Part shown: positions 11,403-23,307 of the stretch, in pieces
Numbering within the stretch: the first letter of the stretch is position 1
How the letters are laid out: each line of letters opens with the position of its first letter
NCBI GenBank assembly: GCA_038087015.1
Contig: JASBNA010000010.1
Location: 372,001 to 436,000 of the forward strand
Length of the DNA stretch: 64,000 nt
Source: Cerrena zonata
Taxonomy: Eukaryota; Basidiomycota; Agaricomycetes; Polyporales; Cerrenaceae
Direction of reading: 5' to 3'
Notes under the pieces: generated by a model
The model's input: only the letters and a program-made list of their open reading frames with translations
The model's database searches: none
What the model was told of the DNA's origin: nothing
Position numbers and translations under genes: made by a program

Positions 11403-13941
11403 ATGGTTCCCGTAGTCATACTAGCTCTGCTATGGTCTCTTCCCGTCTGTGGACAAGACCTCTCCGTTCCAACAGGCTGGCGGGTACGTGTGGTGTTTGA
11501 GGATACTACGTTGGTTTGGAACGGGTTAATTCAACATTTTCTCTTAGTCGCCCACTTCAACTCTCTCTACAACGGACAGAGCACAGATTGCGCAGACTGT
11601 CATAGACACAGTCACCCCTCTGTTCAGCTCTGCCTCAGGAAGAGCGGCCAGTATGTTTCTTCCAAGGTGGTCCATATGTCTATCGTGACGGGAATTAATT
11701 TTTAGATCTCACTTTTGGTCAAAATGGACATATGCTGTCTTCTATTTCGCTACACGACTTTTACGTTTCATCTCAAGTAAACAACGGTATTGTGACGCAA
11801 TGGTTGGGAGATAATGTTGACGGATTCGAGGGAGGTACTAAGTAAGTTCTATGTCGTTATCGTGAGTTAACCCGGTTGTTGACATTGATCAGGGTACGTT
11901 CCGGGATGAACCCCATACGTTCTTCCCCTTACAAATCTAATTTATTTTAGTGTCCGGACGTGGTCAGCGAAACACTGTAAGAAAACGTCTGCTTGCCACT
12001 GCCGTCACCACATGTTTACTCATCCTTGGACAGGACATGGGCTGTCGCTGCTGCAAATGCTTATCGCGCATACGGGGACTCAACGTGGCTAAATATGGCT
12101 GTGTCAGTTTGGAACCAGGTGAACGGTGGATGTAGTATCACTACGGGGGTTGCAACTAGTGGAGTCATGACTGGGAAGAACGTCACTGTTCCAGGACAGT
12201 GTAACGGCAGTATGTTCACGCTCCTCCCATTTGATGACGTCTCTCAACAAATTTGACAGAAACCACTGTCGGTGGGATGTTTCTGGTAGGAGTTAATCCT
12301 TCTCGTGTCTTCGACAGCTCTCAAGAATGGTAACAGTACGGGAGTAATCCGACGTCGTTGCTTGTGAATATGGATACTCTAGGGTAAGATAATCAGTGTT
12401 CCTCAAAGTCGTACACTGAATACGTTTCCTATAGCGGCTTTATGAGGTTAATTATCATATCTACTCTTCCCACGGGTCTTGCTTAACACCACTCCAGTTT
12501 GTCCGCACTTCTCTTTGAAGCAACAGGTAATCCAATATATGGGACCGCCACGGAGACCGCCTTTGAATTCGCTCGCGCTCATTTATTTGATGGTCAAGTA
12601 ATCATAGACGGGATCGATCTGTCCACCTGCTCCGTTGTTGCTGGAGGCCAATCATCAGGATGTGGATTTGTGATCGAGTCATTGAGTATCTATCTTAATA
12701 AGACTACTGATCAATCTGCTTCGGACTTGTGAGTCTTCATCATTTCACTTCTCTAAAGCTAATACTAATTGTATATGTGACGATTAGCCTGAAGACCTTG
12801 ATCCCGACTGCTATCAAATTTCCTGGATTCACTAGTTCTAATGGGGTCATTTCCGAAGGTATATTTCGTTACATCTAAGCCTATATAAGTGATACTAAAC
12901 GAAGCTACACTCTACAGGACCAACAGTTGACCAAGCTGAAGGCTTTGGTGATTATAATGCTGAGACCGCGAATAAAGGTGTGCTATCACTCAAGAATAAG
13001 TAATGAGCTTTTTCTAACTTTGGTGTAAGCTATCTTCATTCGTGGACTACATGAAGCGTGGAGTCGGATGGCCAAGGATTCGAATCTAGCCCAGTTGATT
13101 CAGAGTTACGTGATTGTCCAAGTGAGTATAACTCATCGCTTTCCTAATAATAACCCACAATTTTAATCATATCAGTACAATGCGTTATTGGACCTCGCAA
13201 AATCACCCGATAATGAGTTTTACTCTCCCAGATGGCAAGGTCCTCCCGCAACTAAGTTCATTCCGTGGGGGCAGTACACTGCGTCAAATGTAATGAACGC
13301 CGCCCTTTCCATGTCTCTCACAAATACTACTCTTACCGGTAGTAATAGGTGAATCAATAAAACAACGAAAGACCTACTATTGCTGATTCTATCATCAAGT
13401 TCAATACCGTCTCCAATGGCATCTGACAACTCAATGCCTACACAACACCACACAAATGTTGGCGTCATTGTCGGTGCAACTGTCGGCGGGATCGTTTTCA
13501 TTGTGATCATTTTAGTCACAGCTATCCTTGTCATGCGACGCCAGCGAGGACATACGCATGGAGGCATGGCTTATGACCGAGGCCATATGTCTTTCAATGG
13601 TACTCACGAGTCAGCAATCTATAGTACTGCATCACACACTATTACACCATTCACTCAAGGTAATATCTCTACTTCAAAGGCATTCGACGATCTGATTCTT
13701 CGGTCAACTGACAGGGTCACCAGCAACTTACAGTTCGGTCTACAGTAGTCCTCCCGCTTCAGTGCCGTCTCGCATCCCTAACGCAAGCGAGCAGGAATCG
13801 ATTCCAGAGCTCGTTGATCGTCTAAACCAGGCCGTGGCGGCACAACCAACATTCAACGCACCTCCCGAATATGCAACAGTCGCTGGAAATCAAGCCCCGA
13901 GTAGACCGACCGTAACGATTACTGGCAAGCGAAGGTCATGA
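11403..13941 (+). CDS. GH76 family membrane-anchored protein, divergent copy 1 with apparent in-frame stop
   Basis: Member of glycoside hydrolase family 76 (alpha-1,6-mannan-directed, (alpha/alpha)6 fold). A signal peptide (MVPVVILALLWSLPVCGQDL) is followed by GQNGHMLSSISLHDFYVSS, WAVAAANAYRAYGDSTWL, CNG, LSALLFEATGNP and AIFIRGLHEAWSRMAKDS. Then come YNALLDLAKSP, WQGPPATKFIPWGQY, a transmembrane helix (VGVIVGATVGGIVFIVIIL), a basic stop-transfer (MRRQRGH) and a Ser/Pro tail with PPEY, ending at 13941. It is the most divergent of five copies here. Two problems: the exon starting near 12261 reads straight through except for one TAA at 12331-12333, and the junctions between 11841 and 12035 are unclear. 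The conserved tail argues it was functional until recently, or that the stop is an assembly error. Confidence 0.65.
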
Positions 13942-14347
13942 TGGAGTATCTCAATGTCCTTATCTATAGGCGGTGTTATGTATATGACCTATCTATTCGG
14001 TGTCTGGTCATGAGTACTACGAGGGTGTTATTTACAAGATTCATACTTTGTCGACTCGTCTCAATCACGAGACATATATCTGATAGACATAGAGTATGAG
14101 AGTTTTGGTCGACCATGCAATTCTGAGTCATCTGCTACGAGTTGAACTCTCAATACAAGTATAATGCGGATTGCTTTGTAGAGCAATCCTGTTTGCGGCA
14201 CAAATACAGTAGGTCTATCCTTCAGAGTTTGTTCCAAATAGTTATATGTATATGATACATTAAAGCTATAAATACCGCACATATCAGTACAATACTGCAG
14301 TCGAAAGTAGCGAACACAACCGTTTCCAACCTTTTCCACAATACGAT
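13942..14347. other. Intergenic between convergent genes
   Basis: About 400 bases between the 3' ends of the GH76 copy and the F-box gene. It should hold both 3' UTRs and terminators. No other structure seen. Confidence 0.5.
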
Positions 14348-16329
14348 TTACATAGACAAGATATCCAACTCCCGCTCCCACTCCTGTCCCACTCGAATTG
14401 TCATGAGAGGGTCAGGGTCTCCCTCAGGGCACCCCTTCCATAGAAGGTCCCATACAACCTGATGAGGGTCTTGACCATCTTCAGTAATACCAGCATTGAC
14501 TTGGGGAACGTAGCTCCACCTGCATAGTGTTTCTACTCCGTAGTCATCACTAACATCTGTATTCCATGGATACCAATCGACTTGTCGCAATGTGGGACAA
14601 CATTTCCACAAGTTATTCATCACTTTCTCCATCCTTTCCCCGTTTCTCAGTCGCCAGATTCGCATCAAGCGATCTATAATGTCGCTTTCAGCCACTGGAT
14701 CGTCTACGGGTGTTTGCGCTGCTAGACTATCAACACATGTCGTTGCTAGGTCTGGATCATCACATAGGCGTGCTAGCTCGTCATTCGAAATCCAGTCCAG
14801 GTCTTGTTCGCTCGGAGGAAGCGGCGAGTCTAGTATGGATTGGGTTTTTGTATTGAGAGTAGAATCCCAGTGAAACCATTCCCCCTCTACGCGGAAACAC
14901 ATGATCAGTTTTCGCAATCTAGCCCAAGACTTCAGACGATTGCCAATTTGGAACTACAGTAGTACAAGAATGAGAAAGAATCAATTTTGAAGATATCATT
15001 ACTGACCATGTATTCTTCGAACTGAAAGTGTTCGTCTTCTGGAGTTTCAACTCTCGTTATCAGCCGGAGCACCTCTAACGCGGGGAACTGATCAGCTAGC
15101 AAGAAGAAGTTATAAAAGTGATCATGCATTGGCCCAGTAAACTCCATATGCGCATTTGGATCAAATATTACTGAAAGTTCTGTAGCGTGATATCGCGGCT
15201 CCGGAGACCCTTCTTGTTTATCCCATTGCGTCGCATCTGGACTGACAGGGATACGTTTGAAAGCAAACGTATCTGTACTATAGTCCATGTCTGGAATCTC
15301 GTCTGAATAAGTATGACCAAACTCGGGATAAAACAAAGGTTGGTCGAGTTCTATCCCCTCGCCGTCATGGATGATATCGTAACTTGCATCTTCTCCATTC
15401 GACCAAGCCACGACCCTGTGCCGTCAATGAGTTTGATGATGGCCCCCAATGAGATAGACAGGTCTGTATCATATCGATGAGGAAGAGCATCCTCCGGCTG
15501 GATGTCAAACTGGAGATTGGCTTCTAGAACAGTAGGATGGTGATGGATGAAATCGAAAATGGATGCGACTGAGGTAGGCGTGTGCTGAAGACATATCACA
15601 CGTAAGTTTGGGAATGTAAGTCTCAGCCAGAACTCCTCCTGCCATTTTGTGAATCGGGGGTGGGCGATCTCCAATGTCGTGATGAATGGGAAAGCCGTCG
15701 GGGAGTCCTTGAGTACCCTCTCCAGTTTCGCGGCAGGATGCGTGTTTGGAATGATATTGAGGCGTAGGGTGTGGAGTTTAGGTGTAAGGTTTACTTCAGG
15801 AAACGACCAATTATTTGGCCAGAGCATAACCAATTCCTCCAATAGTGGTACCTCACTAAGTACGGTCATGATGAAGCGCTCGGGAATGAGGTTCCAGAGC
15901 TCCACTGAGCGAAGAGAGGAGAATGGGAATTCCAGCTCGGAGCCCAGAGGAGGATTTTTGTGTCCAACCTGAGAACGTAATCCAATGCGAAGAGATCTTT
16001 ATACATAGTCGTCAGAATCAATACTCTTGTAGAATAATTGCCACGTGAACGATTGTATAACACACGTACCCTATGCGACTCATATATCCAGCACTTACAT
16101 CCATGTTAATTGCCTGCAATTTCCGAGTGTATATGTCATAGGAAGAGAAAGAAAGCTCTTGATCCCTCATAGACGCGATACAGAAGTCACGCAGCCGACG
16201 GTCCACTGTGGAAAGAGAGGATAAAATCTTCCCCCACTTCGGGCGACGTTGCTGTTCGCCCATATATCCTGCAACAATATGTAGAAGTTCATTGGGGAGA
16301 TCAGAGAGTGTTTTACGCTGAGGCAGCAT
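14348..16329 (-). CDS. F-box-type protein, with an apparent frameshift
   Basis: Looks like a fungal F-box adaptor of SCF ubiquitin ligases. The N-terminus MLPQRKTLSDLPNELLHIVA fits the F-box helix (L-P-x-E-L-L-x-I). It is followed by about 550 residues of weakly leucine-rich sequence such as VPLLEELVMLWPNNW, LRVICLQHTPTSV and FPALEVLRLITRV, as in fungal F-box proteins with LRR-like C-termini. Exons: 16329-16099, 15968 to about 15405, about 15405-15007 and 14953-14348. The two long central open frames overlap at 15351-15411 but are one base out of register, and I find no splice site pair that reconciles them. So either one base is missing from the sequence or the gene is frameshifted. The last exon is intact and acidic. 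Confidence 0.6.
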
Positions 16330-16626
16330 CGCGATTTCGATGAGAATCAAGTGATGACAACGATATAAACTGGCGAGTCGGGTCGTCAAACTATTTGGTT
16401 GTGTTTGACAATGTATAGCCCTTGAACTTTTACCATATAAGTTAGTTATCATTACTCACTGGCAATCCTCCGCCCGAGCGATGAGATCGAATATAAATCA
16501 CTCAATAACACAAGCAGCAGAGTGTCCTTGCATATTTGGTGGAACGGCAGATCAAAATGTCGACACTGTAAGTACATTTCTACGTCTCCATGATTCATAC
16601 TAATGGAAGCTATTTGGTACTCAGCA

Positions 16627-17407
16627 CTAGTCATCCTCTGCCGCAGTTTCGTTCTTGTATCGTGTGAGTTGGATATCCGAATGTTTCACCGCAGAGACCT
16701 CGCTCAACATCCCAGTAGACAAGTCATGTAACCACCCATGAATAGTCACGGGCGGCTTCGTACTACGTGCCAAACGATCCCGTGCAAGGACGGGGGAATC
16801 AGCAATCAGTTCAACTTGTCTGCGAATATTGGCAATGGTGAGCTCTTCAACTGTGGCGCCCGGAAGAGAGTGTGCCAGTTGGACGATAGGCTCGAGCCAG
16901 CGACGAAGATAGGGAGCGGCTTCGGGTATGTTGCCGCCATTGCCACTGGCAATATCGCGGCTGGCTTTGATAGCACCACAATCGGTGTGACCCACGATGA
17001 CAATGTCGCAAACTGCGATTCCGATCTCTGGGGCGGTAGGATCGAAGAGACTGAACTCGAGAACCGACCGGAAGCTGTCGTCGATTTGCGAATATACACT
17101 GTACATTGAATTAATGAGCAACCGCAAAGAGGATAGAAAAATGCGGCTGACTTTCCAATATTGCGATGAACGAAAATATGCCCGGGAAGGGCTGCTGTGA
17201 TAACAGATTCGGGGACTCGAGAGTCGGAGCACCCAAGCCATAATACCTTGAAACCGTCAAGATCACGAACAAACCACAAACATAAACGCTTACTCGGGGA
17301 CATTGACGGTCTTTGATCTTGTCATGTAGGTCGGAGTTTCGAATAGCCCACTCGTGATTTTGCGTCAAGAGCTGATTGGCATCTGGAAGGCATTGACACT
17401 GCGACAT
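16627..17407 (-). CDS. Beta-class carbonic anhydrase
   Basis: Zinc enzyme that interconverts CO2 and bicarbonate, in fungi usually cytosolic (Nce103 type), supplying bicarbonate for carboxylation and CO2 sensing. Three exons (17407-17294, 17246-17152, 17098-16627) add up to 226 residues in frame. The zinc site is complete: CSDSRVPE gives Cys44 with Asp46/Arg48, and GHTDCG gives His107 and Cys110. [10 protein letters not shown], the usual block between them, is present. About nine residues (DPTAPEIGI) look inserted before the HTDCG strand compared with typical family members. This may be lineage-specific or a missed small intron. Length fits the family. A decayed copy of this gene lies at about 27.95-28.49 kb. 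Confidence 0.9.
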
Positions 17408-18710
17408 TGTAGGGAGTCGATGGTGAGATCCACCTTCACATGTATCCCGGGTTTTATACCATCAGAATAGCTATCCAAGGTCTAAATAATTCGTGCGCCA
17501 GAAATCATTCCTGCTTATCTGAGTTAGTGGGCTGATGGTGATAGAACGCCAGCACCTCCACATTAGAAAGACTCTTGTCACTGAAATGAAAGCCACCTTG
17601 ACACGAGGTTTGTGATGATTCGGATGGAATCGATGTAGCAATGCATGGAATGCATTGATAGCTGAACGTGGCCTAAGCATGTTGGTGAGCTGGAAGCGTT
17701 TGGAAACCCAGTTTCCTCTGAATGAACACCACTTGACAAGAGAGCCATGTTCTGTTACCAATCTACATATTCATCCTGTCAAGATAGAGTTTCTTGCAGC
17801 CCAAAGACTCCGAGATAGCAGATTCTTGTTCCATGCTCTACGACATGTACCATACGGAAGGATGTCAATCTCAACGAAGGATCATTCATCACCGTTGTTT
17901 GTGACAGCTTTTAGAGTGCCTCATGTAGATGGGGATGATAAAGCGTACCTTAAGAGCGGTTGTTGAGCGTATAAGATCCGGATAGCACAAGATACCAAGG
18001 TTCTCCGATGAATATGTATACCAGCCAACAACGTGCAGAGCACTTTTTGAAGCTAGAATTTCTATCTCTAATAGGCGTAGATACGTGCCGTGCCAAGTGA
18101 ATAGTCGGGGCCAGCAGTGAATCCGAGGGCAGCCGCCGTGAAGTGAATATGCCCCAAATAAGCGTCCCTGTTTCCGTGTCTTCCTTCGTCAAGGCTCAGA
18201 TTAGTCAAGATGACAATTCGAATGTGTGTTAATCGTATTACAAGAGGGAAGAAAACAAAAACCAGGTAGTTATGGTGTGAATAATGTCTGAGGTGCACTG
18301 GTTGTTTTGATATGTTTGACATTACCCTTCAACTCATGTCCATATTTAGTATTTATGTCGAATAATGACATAAATCATGTAGCTTAAAAATACTTCCAAG
18401 ATTAGGATGATCACGCTAACCTCCGTGGTAGGTGGACAGCAGTGTTATAGAGTGTTGTGAAGGAAATGACTCAATGAACCCCAGGGGCATGAAAGGCTGT
18501 AGACGGAAGCAATCGGTTGCAAACACTGATTACAGTCAGACCTACCGTTGAGTTCCTTTAGGCTTGATTTAAACTATCATCACGCCCGCAACCAACACTA
18601 CTATAGTAACAGTATTTTTTGAATCGATAAAATCCGACACTATATTGACATTTTGACAGGATCAGTACGACGTTCAAGTTCCTACTGTTGTCGCTGCTTG
18701 TTCGCGAGTA
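17408..18710. other. Intergenic; part is duplicated near 28.9 kb
   Basis: About 1.3 kb with no supported gene. Bases about 17760-17910 resemble 28845-28995 (shared words such as ACATGTACC and CACCGTTG/TACCGTTG in the same order), so the duplication that produced the carbonic anhydrase relic also included this upstream flank. A minus-strand frame around 18070-18320 contains HIHFTAAALGFTAGPDYSLG, which looks protein-like but which I cannot place. Confidence 0.4.
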
Positions 18711-19532
18711 TCAAACGCCCTGTATACCAAGATCCTCTGCCATGATACAAGCTGCTTTCTCGCCAATGAGCAATGCTGTAGAATAAGTGTTCTAGTACAG
18801 ATTTCCGAGTCTGGTCAGTGAATCAAACAAGTTGAGTAGGTCGATAGAACTCACGGCGGCGACATTGCCAGGACAAATAGATAGATCTACCAGTGTAAAT
18901 AATCGTATTTATTTCAAACTCTGTATGCGATAATGAATAGGATTACGCACCAGCAACCTTGAGATTTCGTACACCATATACACTCAGGCGACTGTCAACC
19001 ACGCCGCCTTCTACTCTAGGCTTCATGGCGCATGTACCAATCTTTGGCGATATCGAATCAACCATTTTTCAGAACACATTATCCGAGACTTACCGAGTGC
19101 CACGTCGTACTCACTACAGAAGAGTATTTATTAGGATTATGTATCGCGCATATTGGTTGCTGTCACTCACATCGTTCTTGCACATATTTCCAAATCGCTT
19201 CATCGTCTTCCGTAGAGTACACAATGTCAGGGGCACCAGTAGGTACGGGCATAGCATCTTCTTTGCAAACAGCATCACTTTCTTCGGCGAACGATGGATG
19301 CTCAGGTGCATATTCGCCTCTATAGCACTTCATTCGACGCGCATATTCCCTCGTTTTCTTATATCCCCAGATGAACAGCTCCCTGTCTTCAGATCTGGTT
19401 GTAATTTGTTAAGGTCAAATAATTGATGAAGGATTAAATAATTGACATACGGTTCGAGGTATCCGGGCTGGAAATTCAACGGAGCAAAAACGTCATCGGT
19501 GGAGATAATATGAACCTGACCAAGTGCTGATG

Positions 19533-19567
19533 CATCAGGAAAAACCCAATTCACTATTTAGTACTAT
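19533..19567 (+). repeat. Left terminal inverted repeat (35 bp)
   Basis: Perfect inverted match to 21475-21509. It begins CATCAGGAAAAACCC and ends TAGTACTAT; identity stops at base 36. Confidence 0.85.
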
Positions 19568-21474
19568 ATAGTTCTAGATAGTGCTATATAGTCAGAATAG
19601 TGAGACATCCACTAATTACAAACCCCCTTCACTTTCAGGTACTATTAGAGTACTATCAAAGTACTATCAGAGCATTATTTTCCCACTAGTTTGCACTTTT
19701 AGCAACTTCTCTGTCTGTTTTCATTTCTCTCAAATCAGAATTATAGCATAGCAAATTTCAATTTCATATAAAATACAGTAGATTAATTACAATAAAATAA
19801 TACTAATGCTAAAGTATAAAGAGATATAGATACAGATAACACTAAAAAGCTTTATGAGTAAGTGATATCAAGATGTGAGAATATAAAGAACTCACATTGA
19901 GCTAAGAAGAATTTAGGGCAAAACAGAAGATACCTGAATACAAATATCAGAAGACCTAGTAAAACAAGATCAGAAATTGCAGGACAGCTTGAATAACTCA
20001 CCAGAGCATGGCACCAAGAAAGTAGTGAGGGTAGGTGTATGAGATATCAGAATGAAATGTGAGGTAGAATGAAAGGAAACTAGCAGCAAGAGGAAGAAAG
20101 ACATGGGAGGAAAGAGAGAGAGAAAGAGAGAATGTGGGCGAAGTTTCGAAGTCAAATGGCGACGTGGCAGGGCGCTTGAGGCGGCGTTGGAAAGCCGTGA
20201 TCCGGGGCTTTCCGACGCACCCTCAACGGCGCTGATCGGATCACAGGAGCACAAGATATGATTAGATTGGTCCCAGGTTAGCTTCAATCAACTAACCAAC
20301 TTAAAAATGATGTTTCTCTTCATTATAGGGACATATAATATATCATTAGAGCCAGATTTTCGAGGAGATTCTGAATATGATGCTTACATATCAAGATTAT
20401 GGATACTATATTAGCCACTCTGGAATAACTCTCACAGAAATTGAAAACAATACTGTAGAATCTTTGAGAGGTAGCCTATTAAAGTCTAGTTGCAATGTTA
20501 GTTCTATAAGGTTTTAATTAATATATGACTAGCTTATATATACTTATAGTCTATATCAGATATTTATTATAATGCAATATAGGTGTGGAAGCTAGAACTG
20601 CTAAAAGTTGATAGTAGTTTTGGCTAAATATTAAATAATCATATTATAATAATTCTAGAGAGCAATCAAAAAGGGAAACCTAGCTTCATGTAGTATTTCT
20701 AATTGTATATAGCAGTTAAAAGTGCTAAATTCTGAGAAGAGGTTCTTTCTGATAATATTTTAATGCTACATATTGAATATTTACAATCTAATTAGAAAAA
20801 TTACATTCAGTATATAGAGCTTTAATAAAATTTAAGTAATATTCTTTTATGACCAGTAATTATAAAATGATTAGAGAAATTGTTTTGATTAGAATATTGA
20901 GAGAAACTATGTGATACTAGTAAAAATAGATTAGATAATCTCAAAGTAAGGACTAAATCTTTCTATAGTTAGTATAACTATTTATCAATTAGTATAACAA
21001 AAACTGTATAAAATAATATACAGAATTAGTAGAATTGGCAAGATTATCTAACAGTAAATATTATAGTTTAGCAAAGTTATTTTGTCATTAATAATATAGA
21101 GGGAATAATAGACAAAGTTAGTAGAATAAATAGGAAAATAATAAGCACTAAATTAGCTACAGTAATATTTACATTGGATATTGTTAAATATAGTTAGATA
21201 TACATTCAATTATAATTTTTACACTAGAGTATACTTTAATTAGCAGAAAGCAGAAAAAGTGATTTTCTGAGGAACCAAGATAAGTTATCAACTTTTTGCA
21301 AACTTACTGATTATAACAGCTAGTTTATATAATATAGGTTTTATTATTTCTATGTAAAGTTATATAGCTTATATAGAGTAATCTACTAATGAACTTAGTA
21401 AAGTTATAGAAGAAGTAGTGCTGATAGTAGCCCAATAGTGTTGATAGTGGTCTAATAGTAGATATAGTAATTTC

Positions 21475-21509
21475 ATAGTACTAAATAGTGAATTGGGTTT
21501 TTCCTGATG
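21475..21509 (-). repeat. Right terminal inverted repeat (35 bp)
   Basis: Reverse complement of 19533-19567. It is followed by TG, as on the left side. Confidence 0.85.
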
Positions 21510-23307
21510 TGGATGTTCTGCATAGCAAAAGACATTGAAAAACTTTCGTTTTGGGGCAGTAGAATAGTCCCCAAAGAGCCTAAATGAGGGGCTTTCAACA
21601 AAGATCATTTCGAGAATCGGAGAAGCATACAGTGCTAGAGGGCCAAGCCAGATTACGGGCTTGTCGGGTGCATTGGCGTAGAAATCATTCCATTTTTTGG
21701 AAAAAGCGGGCCCGATCTGCTTGATTTCTTCTTTCGAGGGTCGAAGCTTGATTCCTGCATCAATCCCACTACAAGTCGTCAGTTTGGATATATTTTGTCA
21801 AACATTGCGTACTTATGTGCCATCATCCCCGTTCCGTCGGCTAACCATTGGGCTGTCCACTCTGAGGATGATATGTTAGGACTCTAGCATTGAGAACATG
21901 ATTGATAGTTACTCTGAGACTCGACCTCGTCATTACGAATTATGGCATCGAGTGTGTCAGACTCCTCGCTGGCGAAATAGTCGGGAAAGATCCCACAGTG
22001 GTCTGCAGGCAATCAATATTTAACTATAAATTCGGAAAAGAGCTTGCCTTGATAGTTTTCTCCCACGCCGGGAAGATCTACTACAGTCTGGATTCCTAAT
22101 TTCTGGTGCAAATCACTGGATCCGATTCCAGATCGTTCGAGGATGGCGGGGGTACCAAATGTCCCCGCAGAGACTACAACGTATTTCTTGGCTGTTGCTA
22201 CAATGATGTCATTTGAAGCACCTTGGTGAAAGGTCGGATCTTGAAGATACTCAATCCCAACCGCCTTATCTCCTCTGAGACGGTATCTTAGTAGTACAAT
22301 ATTAGCAAAATTAACAAAACGTACTCAATGATCACTTTTTTGACGAGACAACCAGTAACAATATCAAGATTGGGATTAATCGCATGAGGATATAGGAAAT
22401 GGTGCGCAGCGTCAGAACGTTTTCCATTCTCATTATTGATCCATCTAGAAGAATCTATCATGAGTTCGAACTTTGTGTCCAGGAAATATTCAGAAAACTA
22501 CTTTGGCCAACGCTATAAGCATATTAGCGATAGTGTGTCTGAAAGAGGTAGTAGATTACTGTAGTTACCCCGTAAGCATCGCACGAATGCAATCCATTTG
22601 GATCGTCGGTGAATGTCCTCCGCTTATCATATGCGGCCGCAACTTCGAGGAAGTCATTTCCGATGTTTGTAGTCGCTCCACCATATGACACATTAATGGG
22701 ACCGGAGTAACCGTGAGTAGGGAGATTTGGCAGTACTTGAAACGTCTCTGACTGAATCAAGCAATTGAGTACGATATATAGCGTCGGATATTTGAATAGA
22801 TACCTTTTGAAGCAACGGTATTATGTCGCCAGAGCTCCATCCTGGGTTATGGTATCTCGTCGCCCAATCGTCATAATCTGATGCAGCAGCACGTGTATAC
22901 ATTGTAACTAGAAGATGTATGTCAGAAATTCGGGTCTAGATACTCGCAGTATCGGTCTGAACGTACAGTTCACACTGGAGCCTCCTCCAATACACCCGCC
23001 TGTTTGCACGACAATGGCACGGCCACCAAGGCCCTCGCTTTCTTGGGCCTTATACGACCTAATAGTTCGGCTGTTAGGGAAGAGGTGAGAGCTATAACGG
23101 GCTGGTTGGATGTGGGACAGGTCATTATGAGTATGAGGACCAGCTTCGACTATGAGGATTCTCAAGGTGGGATTAGCAGCCAACAGCCTGCCAGCAACCA
23201 CACATGCAGTAGTCCCACCTATGCGTTGTAAGCAAGTTAAGAATGAATAACACAAGCAATGTTTATGTACCTCCAGCAAAAATAAGATCGTAACTGCTGT
23301 TAGACAT

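Larger units (their letters stand above)
19533..21509. mobile_element. Non-autonomous DNA transposon with 35-bp TIRs inside the oxidase gene
   Basis: A 1,977-bp AT-rich segment bounded by perfect 35-bp inverted repeats (each starting CATCAGGAAAAACCC from the outside) and flanked by TG on both sides. The TG is consistent with a 2-bp target duplication of a site in the oxidase exon. Removing the element plus one TG joins the two gene halves exactly as the intact neighbour predicts (codons for P-S-A-L against P-S-A-R). No transposase or other coding frame is visible. Subterminal short repeats are rich in TACTAT/ATAGTA: three TACTAT units at 19639-19674 on the left, and ATAGTG/ATAGTA units at about 21415-21490 on the right. 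A GC-rich island lies at about 20130-20270. The superfamily cannot be assigned from ends alone. Confidence 0.8.
18711..23307 (-). pseudogene. GMC alcohol oxidase-type gene, split by a TIR element
   Basis: FAD-dependent GMC oxidoreductase of the alcohol (methanol) oxidase group, which oxidises short-chain alcohols and makes H2O2. The 5' part (23307 to about 21512) has MSNSSYDLIFAGGGTTACVV (FAD-binding loop), GGCIGGGSSVN, MYTRAAASDYDDWATRYHN, GYSGPINVSYGGA, GTFGTPAILERSGIG and GIDAGIKLRPS. It stops at FFNVFCYAEHP. The 3' part (about 19530-18711) resumes with SALGQVHIISTDDVF, then KKTREYARRMKCYRGEY, the active-site TTWHS, IGTCAMKPR and NTYSTALLIGEKAA. Between them sits the element at 19533-21509. 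Apart from this I see no stops or frameshifts, so the insertion looks recent. The neighbouring copy at 24.1-26.7 kb is uninterrupted. Confidence 0.8.

Noticed and set aside
11842..11949. A possible 1-nt exon in GH76 copy 1 at the place of the 7-nt microexon
   Set aside because: The frame can be made to work with a single G between two introns, but this is too little evidence; the region is left as unresolved.
19533..21509. The AT-rich segment as a large intron of the oxidase gene
   Set aside because: Its ends are perfect inverted repeats with a flanking duplication, not GT...AG, and the intact paralogue has no intron there.
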